A stretch of 64,000 nt of DNA from Planctomycetota bacterium (lineage in GTDB: Bacteria > Planctomycetota > B15-G4 > JADJEK01). The position numbers were made by a program, and so were the translations under genes. Numbering within the stretch: the stretch's first letter is position 1; every line of letters starts with the position of its first letter. The DNA lies in contig JADJEK010000001.1 in NCBI GenBank assembly GCA_016709145.1, forward strand, positions 248,001 to 312,000, given 5' to 3'. The notes beneath the pieces were generated by a model. It was given only the letters and a program-made list of their open reading frames with translations, searched no databases and was not told the DNA's origin. Below, piece after piece: positions 17,625 to 27,243 of the stretch.

Positions 17625-20600
17625 GTGCAGTACCTCGCCGAACTCTGCATCAAGCGGCCGGTGTTCGCGGCCATGTTGATCCTCACGCTCGTGGTCGTCG
17701 GCGCGTCGAGTTATTTGCGCCTCGACGTCGATCGCTTCCCCACCGTCGACCTGCCCACGGTGACGATCCGCACGACGCTGCCCGGCTCGTCCCCCGAGGA
17801 AGTCGAGACGCAGATCTCGCAGCGCGTCGAAGAGGCGGTGAACACGGTCGAGGGCATCGACCAGTTGCGATCGATCTCGTCGTCGGGCACGTCCGTGGTG
17901 CTCGTCACGTTCGGCCTCGATCGCGACATCGACACGGCGGCGCAGGACGTGCGCGACCGCATCGCGAAGATCGCGCGCGACCTGCCCCGCGAAGCGGACC
18001 CGCCGATCGTGTCGAAGTTCGACAACGACCAGACGCCCGTGCTGACGCTCGCGGTCTCCGGCGACCGGCCGCAACGTGAGCTGACCGAGATCGCCGACAA
18101 GCTGGTCAAGATCCCGCTCGAGCGCAGCAAGGGCGTCGGTGAGGTCACGATCGTCGGCGGCGCCGAGCGCTCGATCAACGTCTGGGTCGACGCCGATCGT
18201 CTGGCCGCGTACCAGATCCCGATCACCGCGGTCCGCGACGCGATCCAACGGCAGAACGCCGAGGCCCCCGGCGGCAACGTCTCCGGCGTGACTCGCGAAG
18301 AAGTCCTGCGAACGCTCGGGCGCATCGACGACCCCGCGGCTTTCGACGACCTCGTGATCGCGACGGTGAACGGCGTCCCCGTGCGCGTCCGCGACATCGG
18401 CGACGCGGAGGACGGCACCAAGGAGGTGCGCTCCACCGCGCGGCTCGATGGCGTGCCGACGGTCACGCTCGAGATCCGCAGGCAGTCCGGCTCGAACACG
18501 GTTGCCGTCATCGACGGGTTGAAAACGCGTCTCGCCGAACTGCGCCAAGGCCTGCCCGCCGACGTGCGCGTCGAGATCATCCGCGACCAGTCGCGCTTCA
18601 TCCACGCCGCGCTCGGCGAGATCAACTTGCATCTCGTGCTCGGCAGCATCCTCGCTTGCGTCGTCGTGCTCGCGTTCATGCGCAGTTGGCGTTCGACGTT
18701 GATCGCCGGCATCGCGATCCCGACCTCCGTGATCGCGACGTTCGGCGCGATGGAAGCGCTCGGCTTCACGCTGAACTCGGTCACGATGCTCGCGCTCGTG
18801 CTGATGGTCGGCATCGTGATCGACGACGCGATCGTCGTGCTCGAGAACGTGTTCCGCTTCGTCGAAGAGAAGGGCATGCATCCGTTCGACGCGGCGCGCG
18901 AAGGCACGCGCGAGATCGCGCTCGCCGTCATGGCGACGACGTTGTCGCTGGCCGTGATCTTCATCCCGGTCTCGTTCATGTCGAGCGTGTCGGGGCGATT
19001 CCTCTACCAGTTCGGCATCACGGCCGCGGTCGCGGTGATGATCAGCTTGCTGGTGTCGTTCACGCTGACGCCGATGATGAGCGCGCGCCTGTTGCGGCCC
19101 CTCGAGGTCCACCCCGACGGCGCCGCGCGTGCGCGCTCGCGCAGCGGCTTCTACTCCTGGATCGAGCGCGCCTACATGACGCTGCTGCGGGTCGCGCTGC
19201 GGGGCCGCATCCTGGTGCTGTTGGTCGTGGTCGTCGTGATCGGTTCGATCCCGCCGCTGTATCGGCTGGTGCGTCAGGAGTACATCCCGAGCGAAGTCGA
19301 CGAAGCCGAGTTCGACGTCAACGCCACGGCCGCCGAAGGAACCAGCTCGGCCGCGATGCATGACGTCATGCTCGCCGTCGAGGCCGAGCTCCGCGCACAT
19401 CCGGCCGTACGCGTGGTCCTCGCGACCTCGGGAGGCAACGGGTTCATCGCGAACTCGAACCAGGGCTCGGCCTACGTGCGCATCGCGCCGCACGAGGAGC
19501 GGCTGTTCTCGCTGCCGCGGTTCTTCGCGGCGCTCACGCGGCTCGAGCCCGGCGCCGCGTTCGAAGGCAACACCTCGCAACGCGACGTGATGAACGACCT
19601 ACGCCGCCGGTTGGCGAAGTTCCAGGACGTGCGCTTCTCGCTGCGCAACGCGCAATCGTTCACGCTCGGCAGCGGACCGTTCGAGATCGACTTCAGCCTG
19701 CTCGGCCCCGACCTCGTGACTCTCGCGCGCTACGCCGAGGAACTGCGCGAGAAGGCACGCGCCGACGGCGGCATCGTCGACGCGGACACGACGTTGCGCT
19801 TGAACAAGCCCGAGCTGCGCGTGTTCATCGATCGCGATCGTGCCGCGGATCTCGGCGTGGACACCCAGGACATCGCGCAGGCCTTGCGCCTCATGGTCGG
19901 CGGCGACGAGCGCGTGTCGCGCTTCCGCGACGTGGCTCTGAACGAGGACTACGACATCCAGATCCGCTTGGCCGAACGCGACCGCGACCGCGCGTCCGTC
20001 CTCCCGCGCCTATTGGTGCCGTCGAATCGCGGCCAACTCGTGCGCCTCGACAACGTGGTGCGCATCGAGCCAGCGGTCGGCGCCTCGCGCATCGATCGAC
20101 TCGATCGATCGCGCGTCGTCGCGCTGCGCGGCGCGGTGGCCAAGGACCGAGCGCTCGCCGACCGCATCCAATGGCTGAACGACACGGTCGCGGCGATGGG
20201 CCTACCGGCTGGCTACTCGACCAAGATCCAAGGCCGCGGCAAGGAACTCGAACGCACGATCGACGAGTTCCTGTGGGCCTTCCTGCTGTCCGTGGTGTTC
20301 ATGTACATCGTGCTCGCGGCGCAGTTCGAGAGCATCGTTCACCCGCTCACGATCTTGCTGTCGCTGCCGCTGTCGTTGCCGTTCGGCCTGCTCGCGCTCT
20401 ACCTCACCAACGACACGTTGAACCTGTACTCGGCGCTCGGCCTGCTCGTGTTGTTCGGCGTGGTGAAGAAGAACGCGATCCTCCAGATCGACCACACCAA
20501 CAAGCTGCGCGAAGCCGGCCACGACCGTCACGCAGCGATCCTCGAAGCGAACCGCGATCGCTTGCGCCCGATCCTGATGACCACGCTGGCGCTCGTCGCG

Positions 20601-20810
20601 GGCATGTTGCCGCTCGCGGTCGGCACGGGTCCCGGCGCCGAGGAGCGGCGCACGATCGCGATCGTCGTGATCGGCGGACAGACGTTGTCGCTGTTGCTGA
20701 CGCTGATCGTGACGCCGGTCGCGTACACGTTCTTCGACGACCTCGGCCGCTTGTTCTCCCGCGAGCGCGGACCGCTCGCACACGCGCCGAACGAGTCCGG
20801 TCGAACCTGA
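17625..20810 (+). CDS. RND efflux transporter, HAE1/AcrB type
   Basis: The product is 1061 residues from a GTG start, the usual length for AcrB-type pumps. It begins MQYLAELCIKRPVFAAMLIL (first TM). The proton-relay motif is present in TM4 (VGIVIDDAIVVLENVFRF, two Asp). The second half carries the conserved Lys helix (FGVVKKNAILQIDHTNKLR) and SLPLSLPFGLLALYL. Periplasmic porter and docking domains fill the two large loops. It should export hydrophobic compounds with the preceding adaptor; the substrate is unknown. It runs convergent with the kinase fusion gene, 23 bp apart. Confidence 0.95.
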   Translation: MQYLAELCIKRPVFAAMLILTLVVVGASSYLRLDVDRFPTVDLPTVTIRTTLPGSSPEEVETQISQRVEEAVNTVEGIDQLRSISSSGTSVVLVTFGLDRDIDTAAQDVRDRIAKIARDLPREADPPIVSKFDNDQTPVLTLAVSGDRPQRELTEIADKLVKIPLERSKGVGEVTIVGGAERSINVWVDADRLAAYQIPITAVRDAIQRQNAEAPGGNVSGVTREEVLRTLGRIDDPAAFDDLVIATVNGVPVRVRDIGDAEDGTKEVRSTARLDGVPTVTLEIRRQSGSNTVAVIDGLKTRLAELRQGLPADVRVEIIRDQSRFIHAALGEINLHLVLGSILACVVVLAFMRSWRSTLIAGIAIPTSVIATFGAMEALGFTLNSVTMLALVLMVGIVIDDAIVVLENVFRFVEEKGMHPFDAAREGTREIALAVMATTLSLAVIFIPVSFMSSVSGRFLYQFGITAAVAVMISLLVSFTLTPMMSARLLRPLEVHPDGAARARSRSGFYSWIERAYMTLLRVALRGRILVLLVVVVVIGSIPPLYRLVRQEYIPSEVDEAEFDVNATAAEGTSSAAMHDVMLAVEAELRAHPAVRVVLATSGGNGFIANSNQGSAYVRIAPHEERLFSLPRFFAALTRLEPGAAFEGNTSQRDVMNDLRRRLAKFQDVRFSLRNAQSFTLGSGPFEIDFSLLGPDLVTLARYAEELREKARADGGIVDADTTLRLNKPELRVFIDRDRAADLGVDTQDIAQALRLMVGGDERVSRFRDVALNEDYDIQIRLAERDRDRASVLPRLLVPSNRGQLVRLDNVVRIEPAVGASRIDRLDRSRVVALRGAVAKDRALADRIQWLNDTVAAMGLPAGYSTKIQGRGKELERTIDEFLWAFLLSVVFMYIVLAAQFESIVHPLTILLSLPLSLPFGLLALYLTNDTLNLYSALGLLVLFGVVKKNAILQIDHTNKLREAGHDRHAAILEANRDRLRPILMTTLALVAGMLPLAVGTGPGAEERRTIAIVVIGGQTLSLLLTLIVTPVAYTFFDDLGRLFSRERGPLAHAPNESGRT

Positions 20811-20833
20811 ACGGGATCGTCGGCGGCCCGCGT

Positions 20834-23800
20834 TCAGCTCCGGGCGACCAAGCGGAAGCCGATGCTCGACGCCATCGTCGGCGCGCGCACGAAGTGCCGG
20901 TACGCGGCGTGGAACGCTTGCTCGCGCGGCGCGTTCCAGGCGCCGCCGCGCACGATGCGCAGATCCGGCGTCTCGGGCAGCACGTCCTTGCACCACTCGT
21001 TCAAGCTGCCGCCGAGGTCGAACGCGCCGTACGGCGACTCGTCGACGGGGAACGAGAGCACCGGCTCGAGATCGGTCACCGGTCGCGCATGGCGCGACTT
21101 CAACCAGCTCGCGACGAAGTGATTGCCGCAGACCAGCGTGCGACCGTCGACGCCGCGTGCGGCCTTCTCCCACTCGAGTGAGCTCGGCAGGTCGAACGTC
21201 AACGTCGACCCCGCCGCGCGTTCGCGTTCGGTGATCCACTCCGCGTACGCCTGCGCCGCATCGAAGCTGACGCCGTAGACCGGCAACGCGGCCAGGCCCG
21301 CGGGCACGACGAACGGTCCGTCGCTCGCTCGCTCCAGCACGCTCTCACGCGCATCGCCGACGACGCGCGGCGCGAGCCCCTGCGCCATCGCGCCGAACTT
21401 CGCGTGCGTGAGCGGCGAGTTCAGGAACTCGGCGTACTCGGCGAACGTGACCTCGCGCTCCTGGATCCAGAACGGCGCGACCTCGGCGGTCGACGCGACG
21501 ACCGCGCCGTCGACGTCGAGATCGCCACCGAGCGCGAACGGTCCGCCGGGGACGAATACGAAGCCGGGCGGCGTCGTCTCCGCGGCGACGAGGTGCGCCG
21601 AGACCGTCGCATTCGCCTGACGTTCGACGACGAACGGAACGCGCTGCGTCTCGCAGCCCTCGGCCTCGACGATCGCGACGTACGAACCGTGCTCGAGCGT
21701 CCAGTCGTAGGTGCCGGGCGCGGTCGCACTCGCCGGTTCGAGCGTGGCGTCGGCCGTGTAGAACGGCGCGCCCGTCGCGCGTACCGCGACCCCATCGACG
21801 AGAGTCGTCGGTGTGAGCTTGCCCGCGGCGAACGCTTCGATCGCCACGTCGCCGAGTTCGACGAGCCGCGCGGGACTCGCGACCTCGATCCCGGCTTCCG
21901 CGAGCGAGGTCGCGTTCAGCGCGATCTTCTGCGGGTCGGCCTGTCCGGCGACGGGGCGCGCGAACACGTAGGCGTGACCCGTCGAAGCCTTCGGCGGCAG
22001 TTGTTCGTGGTACCAGGCCTCGAACGCGTCGCGGATCGGCTGGCCGTCGATGCTCACGAGCTTGTCGAAGCGCGCGACGTCGCCCGCGCCACGCGCCACG
22101 AGCACCGTGTTGCGGACCGGTTGACCGGCGACCTTCGTGATCGTGTCGCCGGGCCGCAGGCCTTGGCTCTCGCGCACGACGCGCAAGACCCACGCGCCGT
22201 AGGGCCGCGGCGGCGTGAACGAGCGCACCGCGATCGGGACGAGACGCGGCTCGCCTTCCTTCACGACGCTGCGTTGATCGACGTAGCGGAACACGTGCAC
22301 GCGCGCATTCGCCGGAGCCACCGAGAACGCGACCGAGCCCGAGCCCGCGAGTTCGTCCCGGTACTCGCCCTTCGTGTCGAGTCGCGCGACACGCGACTCC
22401 AATCGGTCCGCCGCGGCCTCGTCGCGCTCTTCGACCGCCGCGCGCCACTGATGCATCCAGAACTCGAGGTGGGCTGCGCCGACGCGAGCCCGCGCGGTCT
22501 CCGCGCCGACGCCGAGTTCCACGCGCGCCGCGGACTCGACCACGGTGCGCATGTGGTAATCCAACTCGTCGAGCTTCGCCGGTAGTGCAGCGAGCTCGAG
22601 GTCGAGGCTCGCGAACTGCTTCTCCTCGGCGGCCGTCAGCACGCGCTCTCCCATCGCGACGCCCAGCGCGTCGAACGTGCGTCGCGATGCGGTGCGCTGC
22701 TCGAGCAACGTGCGCGTGTCGCGCGCGACGAGCTCGGCTTCCGAGCCGAGCATCGACTCGACGTACGCACGTCGCATCGCGGCGCGATCGCGCGGGATCA
22801 ACGCGTTGGCGGGATCGAGTTCTGCGGCGCGCGCGAATTGCGCGTCTGCCTCCGCGTAGCCCTTGGTCTCGAGCAGCTCGAACGCGCCATCCGCGAGTTC
22901 ACGCGCGTCGCGCTGCCGCTCCGCGCGCTCGTTGAACGTCGCCACGCCGAAGCCGCACAGGAGCACGAGCAGCGCGACCGGGATCGCCGCGAGGATCGGA
23001 CTGCGGCGCATCCACTGACCAGTGCGGCGCATCGGCCCGGGCGGACGCGCCTTGATCGGCGACAGCGTGAGCAGCGCTTCGAGATCCTCGGCGAACTCCC
23101 TCGCGCTCGCGTAACGGCGCGCGGGTTCCTTCTCGAGCGCCTTTCGCAACACCGTTTCGACGTCGCGCTTCAGCAGCGGGTTCGACGCGCGCGGCGAGTC
23201 GGGCTCGTCGAACAGGACGCCGCGCAGCACTTCCTCGACGTTGTCGCCGGGGAACGGCAGTTTGCCCGTGACGCATTCGTACAGCGTCGCGCCGAGCGCG
23301 AACACGTCGACGCGACCGTCCTGGGAGTCGAACTTGCCGCCGACTTGTTCGGGCGCGACGTAGTACGGCGTGCCCTGGAACTCGCCGGTCTTCGTGAACG
23401 ACGCCGAGTCCTTCGCACGTGCGAGACCGAAGTCGAGCAACAACGCGCGCTCGTCGGGCGTCACGCGGATGTTCGACGGCTTCACGTCGCGATGCAGGAT
23501 GCCTTGCTCGTGCGCGCAATGCAGGGCGCGCGCGATCTGCGCGGCGATCTTCAGCGCGAACGGCAACGGCAGCGGCTTGCCGCCCTGCTGTTCGATCAGT
23601 TCGTTGAGCCCGCGGCCCGGCACGAGTTCCATGACCAGGTACGGGACGCCTTGGTCCTCACCGGCCGAGAACACCGTCACGATGTTCGGATGGCGCAAGT
23701 TCGCGACGGCGTCGACCTCGCGATCGAAGCGGCCTTTCGCGGCGCGAAAGCTGCCGAGCTCGGGGCGGATCACCTTCAGCGCGACCAATCGCCCGAGGAA

Positions 23801-24130
23801 CTCCTGCTCGGCGAGATACACGGCGCCCATGCCGCCCTTGCCGAGCAAGCGGATCAACCGGAACTCGCCGAGTCGTTCGAAGGGCAGGCCCGCGTCCGCG
23901 ATCATCGGGGCGCGAGCGCCGGCGCGCGTCGTCGGTCGCTTGGTCGTTCGCGCGTTCTTCGCCGCCGCGCGGAGTTCCGTGAGGTGCTCGCGCAAGATCG
24001 GCGCGTGGCTCGGGTGTTGCGCGCACAGGGCGTCGAGGTCGACGTCCTCGCCCCGCATCAGCCGGTCGACGCACGCGTCGTACAGCGCTTCGAGCTCGCC
24101 TGCGTCGATGGATTCGTTCGGGTTCGCCAT
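20834..24130 (-). CDS. Membrane Ser/Thr protein kinase fused to PDZ-like, PEGA-like and formylglycine-enzyme-like domains
   Basis: ATG 24130 is chosen for its GGAGAT site. The 1098-residue protein has a short N-terminal helical region, then a complete Hanks kinase domain (about 90-350) with LLGKGGMGAVYLAEQ, VALKVI (K119), HRDVKPSN (213-220), LDFGLA (232-237) and VAPEQ. One membrane helix (about 379-399) follows, then an outside helical/TPR-like stretch and a PDZ-like pair (ESQGLRPGDTITKVAGQPV, KLVSIDGQPIRDAFEAW). A PEGA-like domain (GTYDWTLEHGSYVAIVEAEG) is followed by a C-terminal SUMF1/FGE-like domain (PGFVFVPGGPFALGG, EREVTFAEYAEFLNS, FDLPSSLEWEKAARG, IVRGGAWNA, IGFRLVA). The kinase should be active. 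The FGE part is probably a binding or sensing module. Confidence 0.9.
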   Translation of the reverse strand: MANPNESIDAGELEALYDACVDRLMRGEDVDLDALCAQHPSHAPILREHLTELRAAAKNARTTKRPTTRAGARAPMIADAGLPFERLGEFRLIRLLGKGGMGAVYLAEQEFLGRLVALKVIRPELGSFRAAKGRFDREVDAVANLRHPNIVTVFSAGEDQGVPYLVMELVPGRGLNELIEQQGGKPLPLPFALKIAAQIARALHCAHEQGILHRDVKPSNIRVTPDERALLLDFGLARAKDSASFTKTGEFQGTPYYVAPEQVGGKFDSQDGRVDVFALGATLYECVTGKLPFPGDNVEEVLRGVLFDEPDSPRASNPLLKRDVETVLRKALEKEPARRYASAREFAEDLEALLTLSPIKARPPGPMRRTGQWMRRSPILAAIPVALLVLLCGFGVATFNERAERQRDARELADGAFELLETKGYAEADAQFARAAELDPANALIPRDRAAMRRAYVESMLGSEAELVARDTRTLLEQRTASRRTFDALGVAMGERVLTAAEEKQFASLDLELAALPAKLDELDYHMRTVVESAARVELGVGAETARARVGAAHLEFWMHQWRAAVEERDEAAADRLESRVARLDTKGEYRDELAGSGSVAFSVAPANARVHVFRYVDQRSVVKEGEPRLVPIAVRSFTPPRPYGAWVLRVVRESQGLRPGDTITKVAGQPVRNTVLVARGAGDVARFDKLVSIDGQPIRDAFEAWYHEQLPPKASTGHAYVFARPVAGQADPQKIALNATSLAEAGIEVASPARLVELGDVAIEAFAAGKLTPTTLVDGVAVRATGAPFYTADATLEPASATAPGTYDWTLEHGSYVAIVEAEGCETQRVPFVVERQANATVSAHLVAAETTPPGFVFVPGGPFALGGDLDVDGAVVASTAEVAPFWIQEREVTFAEYAEFLNSPLTHAKFGAMAQGLAPRVVGDARESVLERASDGPFVVPAGLAALPVYGVSFDAAQAYAEWITERERAAGSTLTFDLPSSLEWEKAARGVDGRTLVCGNHFVASWLKSRHARPVTDLEPVLSFPVDESPYGAFDLGGSLNEWCKDVLPETPDLRIVRGGAWNAPREQAFHAAYRHFVRAPTMASSIGFRLVARS

Positions 24131-24346
24131 GGTGCGTGATCTCCGCCTGCTGCCGCGCGTACCGAGCTGCACAGGCGACGCTCGCCGTCCGATCCGACGC
24201 GGATTTCGCGAGCGAGTTCCGACCGCCGATCCGCTCGCCGGCCCCTTCGACGGTCCGAACCCGCGCCAGCGCGAGACGGGCCTCACAGCCTGCTGGCCTG
24301 GACGTATACCGTGGCGCCTACCGCGTTCCTACGCCCGGAATCCCCC

Positions 24347-25750
24347 ATGCTCACGCCTGCCCTCGTCCTCTGCGCCGCGCTCGCGGCGGATTCGAAGCCG
24401 CTGCCCGCACTCGATCCCGGGATCACGGTGTTCCGCCGCGTACACGTCCTCACGCCCAGCGGCGACGAGGTCCGTGAGAACGCGGCCGTCGTGGTCCGCG
24501 ACGGCCGTATCGAAGCGGTCGTCGACGACGGCGACGTCACGGTGCCCGCGGGCGCGCGAATCGTCGACGGCAACGGCGAACGTTGGTTGATCCCCGGGCT
24601 CGTCGACATGCATGTCCACGTGCCTCCCGACGGTCCCGATGTGGGCAGCAGCGCGTGGCGCGCGCTGAACCTGTTGCTCGTCCATGGCGTCACGACCGCA
24701 CGCGGGCTGTTCGGCCATCCATCGCATCCCGCGCTGCGCGAGACGATCACCGCGGGGAGCCTCGTCGCCCCGACGCTCTACGTCGCCGGGCCGGCGCTGC
24801 ACGACGGCAATTGCGCGAGCGTCGAAGCCGCACGCGCCGCGGTCACGAAGCAGCACGAAGCCGCGTTCGACGCGATCAAGTCGCACGAGGTCACGGACCC
24901 CGAGGTCTGGAGCGCCATCTCCGCATGCGCGCGCGAACTCGGCATTCCGGTGGCCGGGCACGTCCCGAACGCGATCGGACTCGATCGCGCGCTCGAGTCC
25001 GGTCAACAGATCGAGCACCTCGACGGCTTCGCGTTCCAACTCCTGCCCGATCCCGACGCGATCGAGCCGTTCGGACAGTTTCCCTCGCCGCAAGCACTCG
25101 ACGCGATCGACTCGACGCGCATCGAGCCACTCGCGCGGCGCGTCACCTCCGCCGGAGCGTGGAACACGCCGACGCTCGCGCTGTTCGAGTTCCTCGCCGA
25201 TCCGAGTCCGAGCCCCGAGGCGCTGCTCGCTCGCGCGGAGATGCGCTATGCCGCGAAGAGCGGGCGGGACGCGTGGGCCAAGCAGTGGGAGCAGCATCGC
25301 CAAGTGATGGCGACGTTGCCCGAGGACTTCGGCCCGCGATTCGCACGCATGCGCGGTTCGCTCGTGAAGGCGCTCGATGCCGCCGGAGCCAAGATCATGG
25401 CGGGTTCCGACTCACCGCAACTGTTCCAACTGACGGGCTTCGCACTCCATGCGGAGATCGAAGCGCTCGAGCACGCCGGGCTCACGCCCCTCGCGGCGTT
25501 GCGCACCGCGACGGCGAACCCGGCCGAGTACCTGCGAGGGCTGCCGCGACAAGGATCCGCGCGAGGCTTCGCCGCGGACTTCGGCGTGATCGAGAAGGAC
25601 CACCGCGCGGACCTCGTGTTGTTGCGCGCCGATCCGCGCACGAGCGTCGTGAACACGCGCGCGATCGAGGGCGTCATGCTGCGCGGCCGTTGGCTCGATC
25701 GGGCAGCACTCGACGCGCTCCAAGAGCAGATCGAAGAGTCGGTGCGCTGA
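24347..25750 (+). CDS. Amidohydrolase-family metal-dependent hydrolase
   Basis: From ATG 24347 the product has 467 residues with a short hydrophobic N-terminus (MLTPALVLCAALAADS), possibly a signal peptide. It shows the amidohydrolase pattern: beta-sandwich VLTPSGDEVRENAAVVVRDG, then IPGLVDMHVHVPP with the HxH metal site. Further on are GIPVAGHVPN (a metal His), AGSDSPQLF (catalytic Asp), AALRTATANPAEYL and DFGVIEKDHRADLVLLRADP. This matches imidazolonepropionase/prolidase-like exported amidohydrolases. The substrate is not predictable. A GTG 36 bp upstream is an alternative start. Confidence 0.88.
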   Translation: MLTPALVLCAALAADSKPLPALDPGITVFRRVHVLTPSGDEVRENAAVVVRDGRIEAVVDDGDVTVPAGARIVDGNGERWLIPGLVDMHVHVPPDGPDVGSSAWRALNLLLVHGVTTARGLFGHPSHPALRETITAGSLVAPTLYVAGPALHDGNCASVEAARAAVTKQHEAAFDAIKSHEVTDPEVWSAISACARELGIPVAGHVPNAIGLDRALESGQQIEHLDGFAFQLLPDPDAIEPFGQFPSPQALDAIDSTRIEPLARRVTSAGAWNTPTLALFEFLADPSPSPEALLARAEMRYAAKSGRDAWAKQWEQHRQVMATLPEDFGPRFARMRGSLVKALDAAGAKIMAGSDSPQLFQLTGFALHAEIEALEHAGLTPLAALRTATANPAEYLRGLPRQGSARGFAADFGVIEKDHRADLVLLRADPRTSVVNTRAIEGVMLRGRWLDRAALDALQEQIEESVR

Positions 25751-25786
25751 GGCTCGCGGCGAGGTCGGGTGCGGGTCTCGACCCGT

Positions 25787-27130
25787 TCACCGCGTTTCGA
25801 GCAACGGCGACAGCACCGCATCGATCGCCGCGGCGATCGACCGATGACCGGCCGCCGTCGGGTGGCAGTGATCGACGAACAGCTCGCTCGCGGCCACGCG
25901 GTCGACGCGGCGCAACAGGAACTCGCGCTCGTCGACGACTGCGACACCCGCGTCGCGCGCCACGTCGATCATCGCGCTCGCGAGACCTGACGTGATGCGA
26001 TGCGGCCGCGCGTCGAAATCCACGGCGAGCTCGAGCTCGCGGCGCGCCGCGTTCGCGTCTCCTGCGTCGGCGAACGCCAGGCCTTTCAGGTAATGCCCGA
26101 CGGGATGCTGCGGCGCTTGCGCCAGCAACGCATCGGCGGTCGCGATCGCCGCATTCACATCGCCGTTGCGCAGCGCTTCGATCACGCGCGGGATCACGAC
26201 TTCCGTGGTGAGCGCTTGCCCGGTGACCGGGGCCGGCGCATACGGGGGCGCGAACAAGTTCGGCGCCGGTAACACGAAGACGCACGGGACGCCCTTCGCT
26301 GCCGTGGCCGCGGCGATCGCACGCAGAGACGCGCGAAACGTCTCCTCGGCCGCGGCGATCGACTCCCGACTCGGCGCGGCTCGCGTCGACTCCGGGATCA
26401 TCGACGGATCGAAGATCGCCAGCTCGCCGAGTCGGTCCGAATCCAAACGCGTCGCGTTCGCATCGCCGACCCACGCCGCACGCAACCAACCGAACAAGTA
26501 CGAAACCGCGAGTCGGGATCGCCACGCGCGAACCGTCGGCGACGGCATCGGCTCCTCGACCGCCAGCGCCAACATCTCGTTGTGCCCGCAGTCGACGACG
26601 ATCGCGTCGGGCTCGTAGGCCAGCACCGCGGTGAGGAGCTCCGCACAACGGTCACTGGCGAAGCCCGCGCAACCGAGATTCACGACCTCGACGGAAGGCT
26701 CGCCGGACCGTCCCGTGAATCGCTGCTGCAAGACGGAGGGATACGAGGCATCGCGATCGACGTAGAGGCCGAACGTGCTCGACCCGCCGAGGACGAAGAC
26801 GCGTCGCATGCGCTCGTACTTGCGCGCACGGAACTCCGTTTCGCGGAATGCCGGGATCAAGCGGAACTCGCCGGGTCGGTCGCCCTCGCGCACGACCAGT
26901 GCGTTGCCGCGTGCGACCCACTCCGGCCGGATCGTCACTCGTCCCGTTCCGTCCTCGACGAACGGGTCGAAGCCGGCCACCGAACTCGCGGCATGCAAGA
27001 CCGCCGGATCCGGCGGCGGCGCGCATCCACAGACCCGCAGGACGCTCTCGATCACGAGCAGCGCGAGTATGGGCAGCATCACGGCGATCGCCCGCCGAAC
27101 GCTTCGTCGCGACCGCTCCGTGGGTTCCAT
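25787..27130 (-). CDS. Membrane-anchored SGNH/GDSL-family hydrolase
   Basis: From ATG 27130 the product has 447 residues. After a basic N-terminus comes a TM or signal segment (AIAVMLPILALLVIESVL), then the SGNH block I motif (VFVLGGSSTFG), the oxyanion Gly region (VEVVNLGCAGFAS), DAIVVDCGHNEM (block III Asn) and the C-terminal catalytic pair in FVDHCHPTAAGH (Asp and His). Between them is a short repeat-like helical part (PQHPVGHYLKGLAFADAGD) resembling one TPR. It is likely an envelope esterase or acetyl-hydrolase. The long frame extension upstream to 27538 is Arg/Ala-rich shadow sequence. Confidence 0.83.
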   Translation of the reverse strand: MEPTERSRRSVRRAIAVMLPILALLVIESVLRVCGCAPPPDPAVLHAASSVAGFDPFVEDGTGRVTIRPEWVARGNALVVREGDRPGEFRLIPAFRETEFRARKYERMRRVFVLGGSSTFGLYVDRDASYPSVLQQRFTGRSGEPSVEVVNLGCAGFASDRCAELLTAVLAYEPDAIVVDCGHNEMLALAVEEPMPSPTVRAWRSRLAVSYLFGWLRAAWVGDANATRLDSDRLGELAIFDPSMIPESTRAAPSRESIAAAEETFRASLRAIAAATAAKGVPCVFVLPAPNLFAPPYAPAPVTGQALTTEVVIPRVIEALRNGDVNAAIATADALLAQAPQHPVGHYLKGLAFADAGDANAARRELELAVDFDARPHRITSGLASAMIDVARDAGVAVVDEREFLLRRVDRVAASELFVDHCHPTAAGHRSIAAAIDAVLSPLLETR

Positions 27131-27243
27131 CGTCCGTCGACCTCGGGTTCCCCTCACGCCACGCGCATCATGCCGAGCGACGTGCGCGAGAAGAAGCGCG
27201 CGCGCCCGCGCCGGCTCTGGTTCCGCCGATAGACTCCGCGCCC

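Noticed and set aside
16458..19580. 1040-codon minus-strand open frame across the RND adaptor and pump genes
   Set aside because: It is Arg/His/Asp-rich shadow sequence typical of high-GC antisense frames, and the plus strand encodes complete, motif-rich RND proteins.
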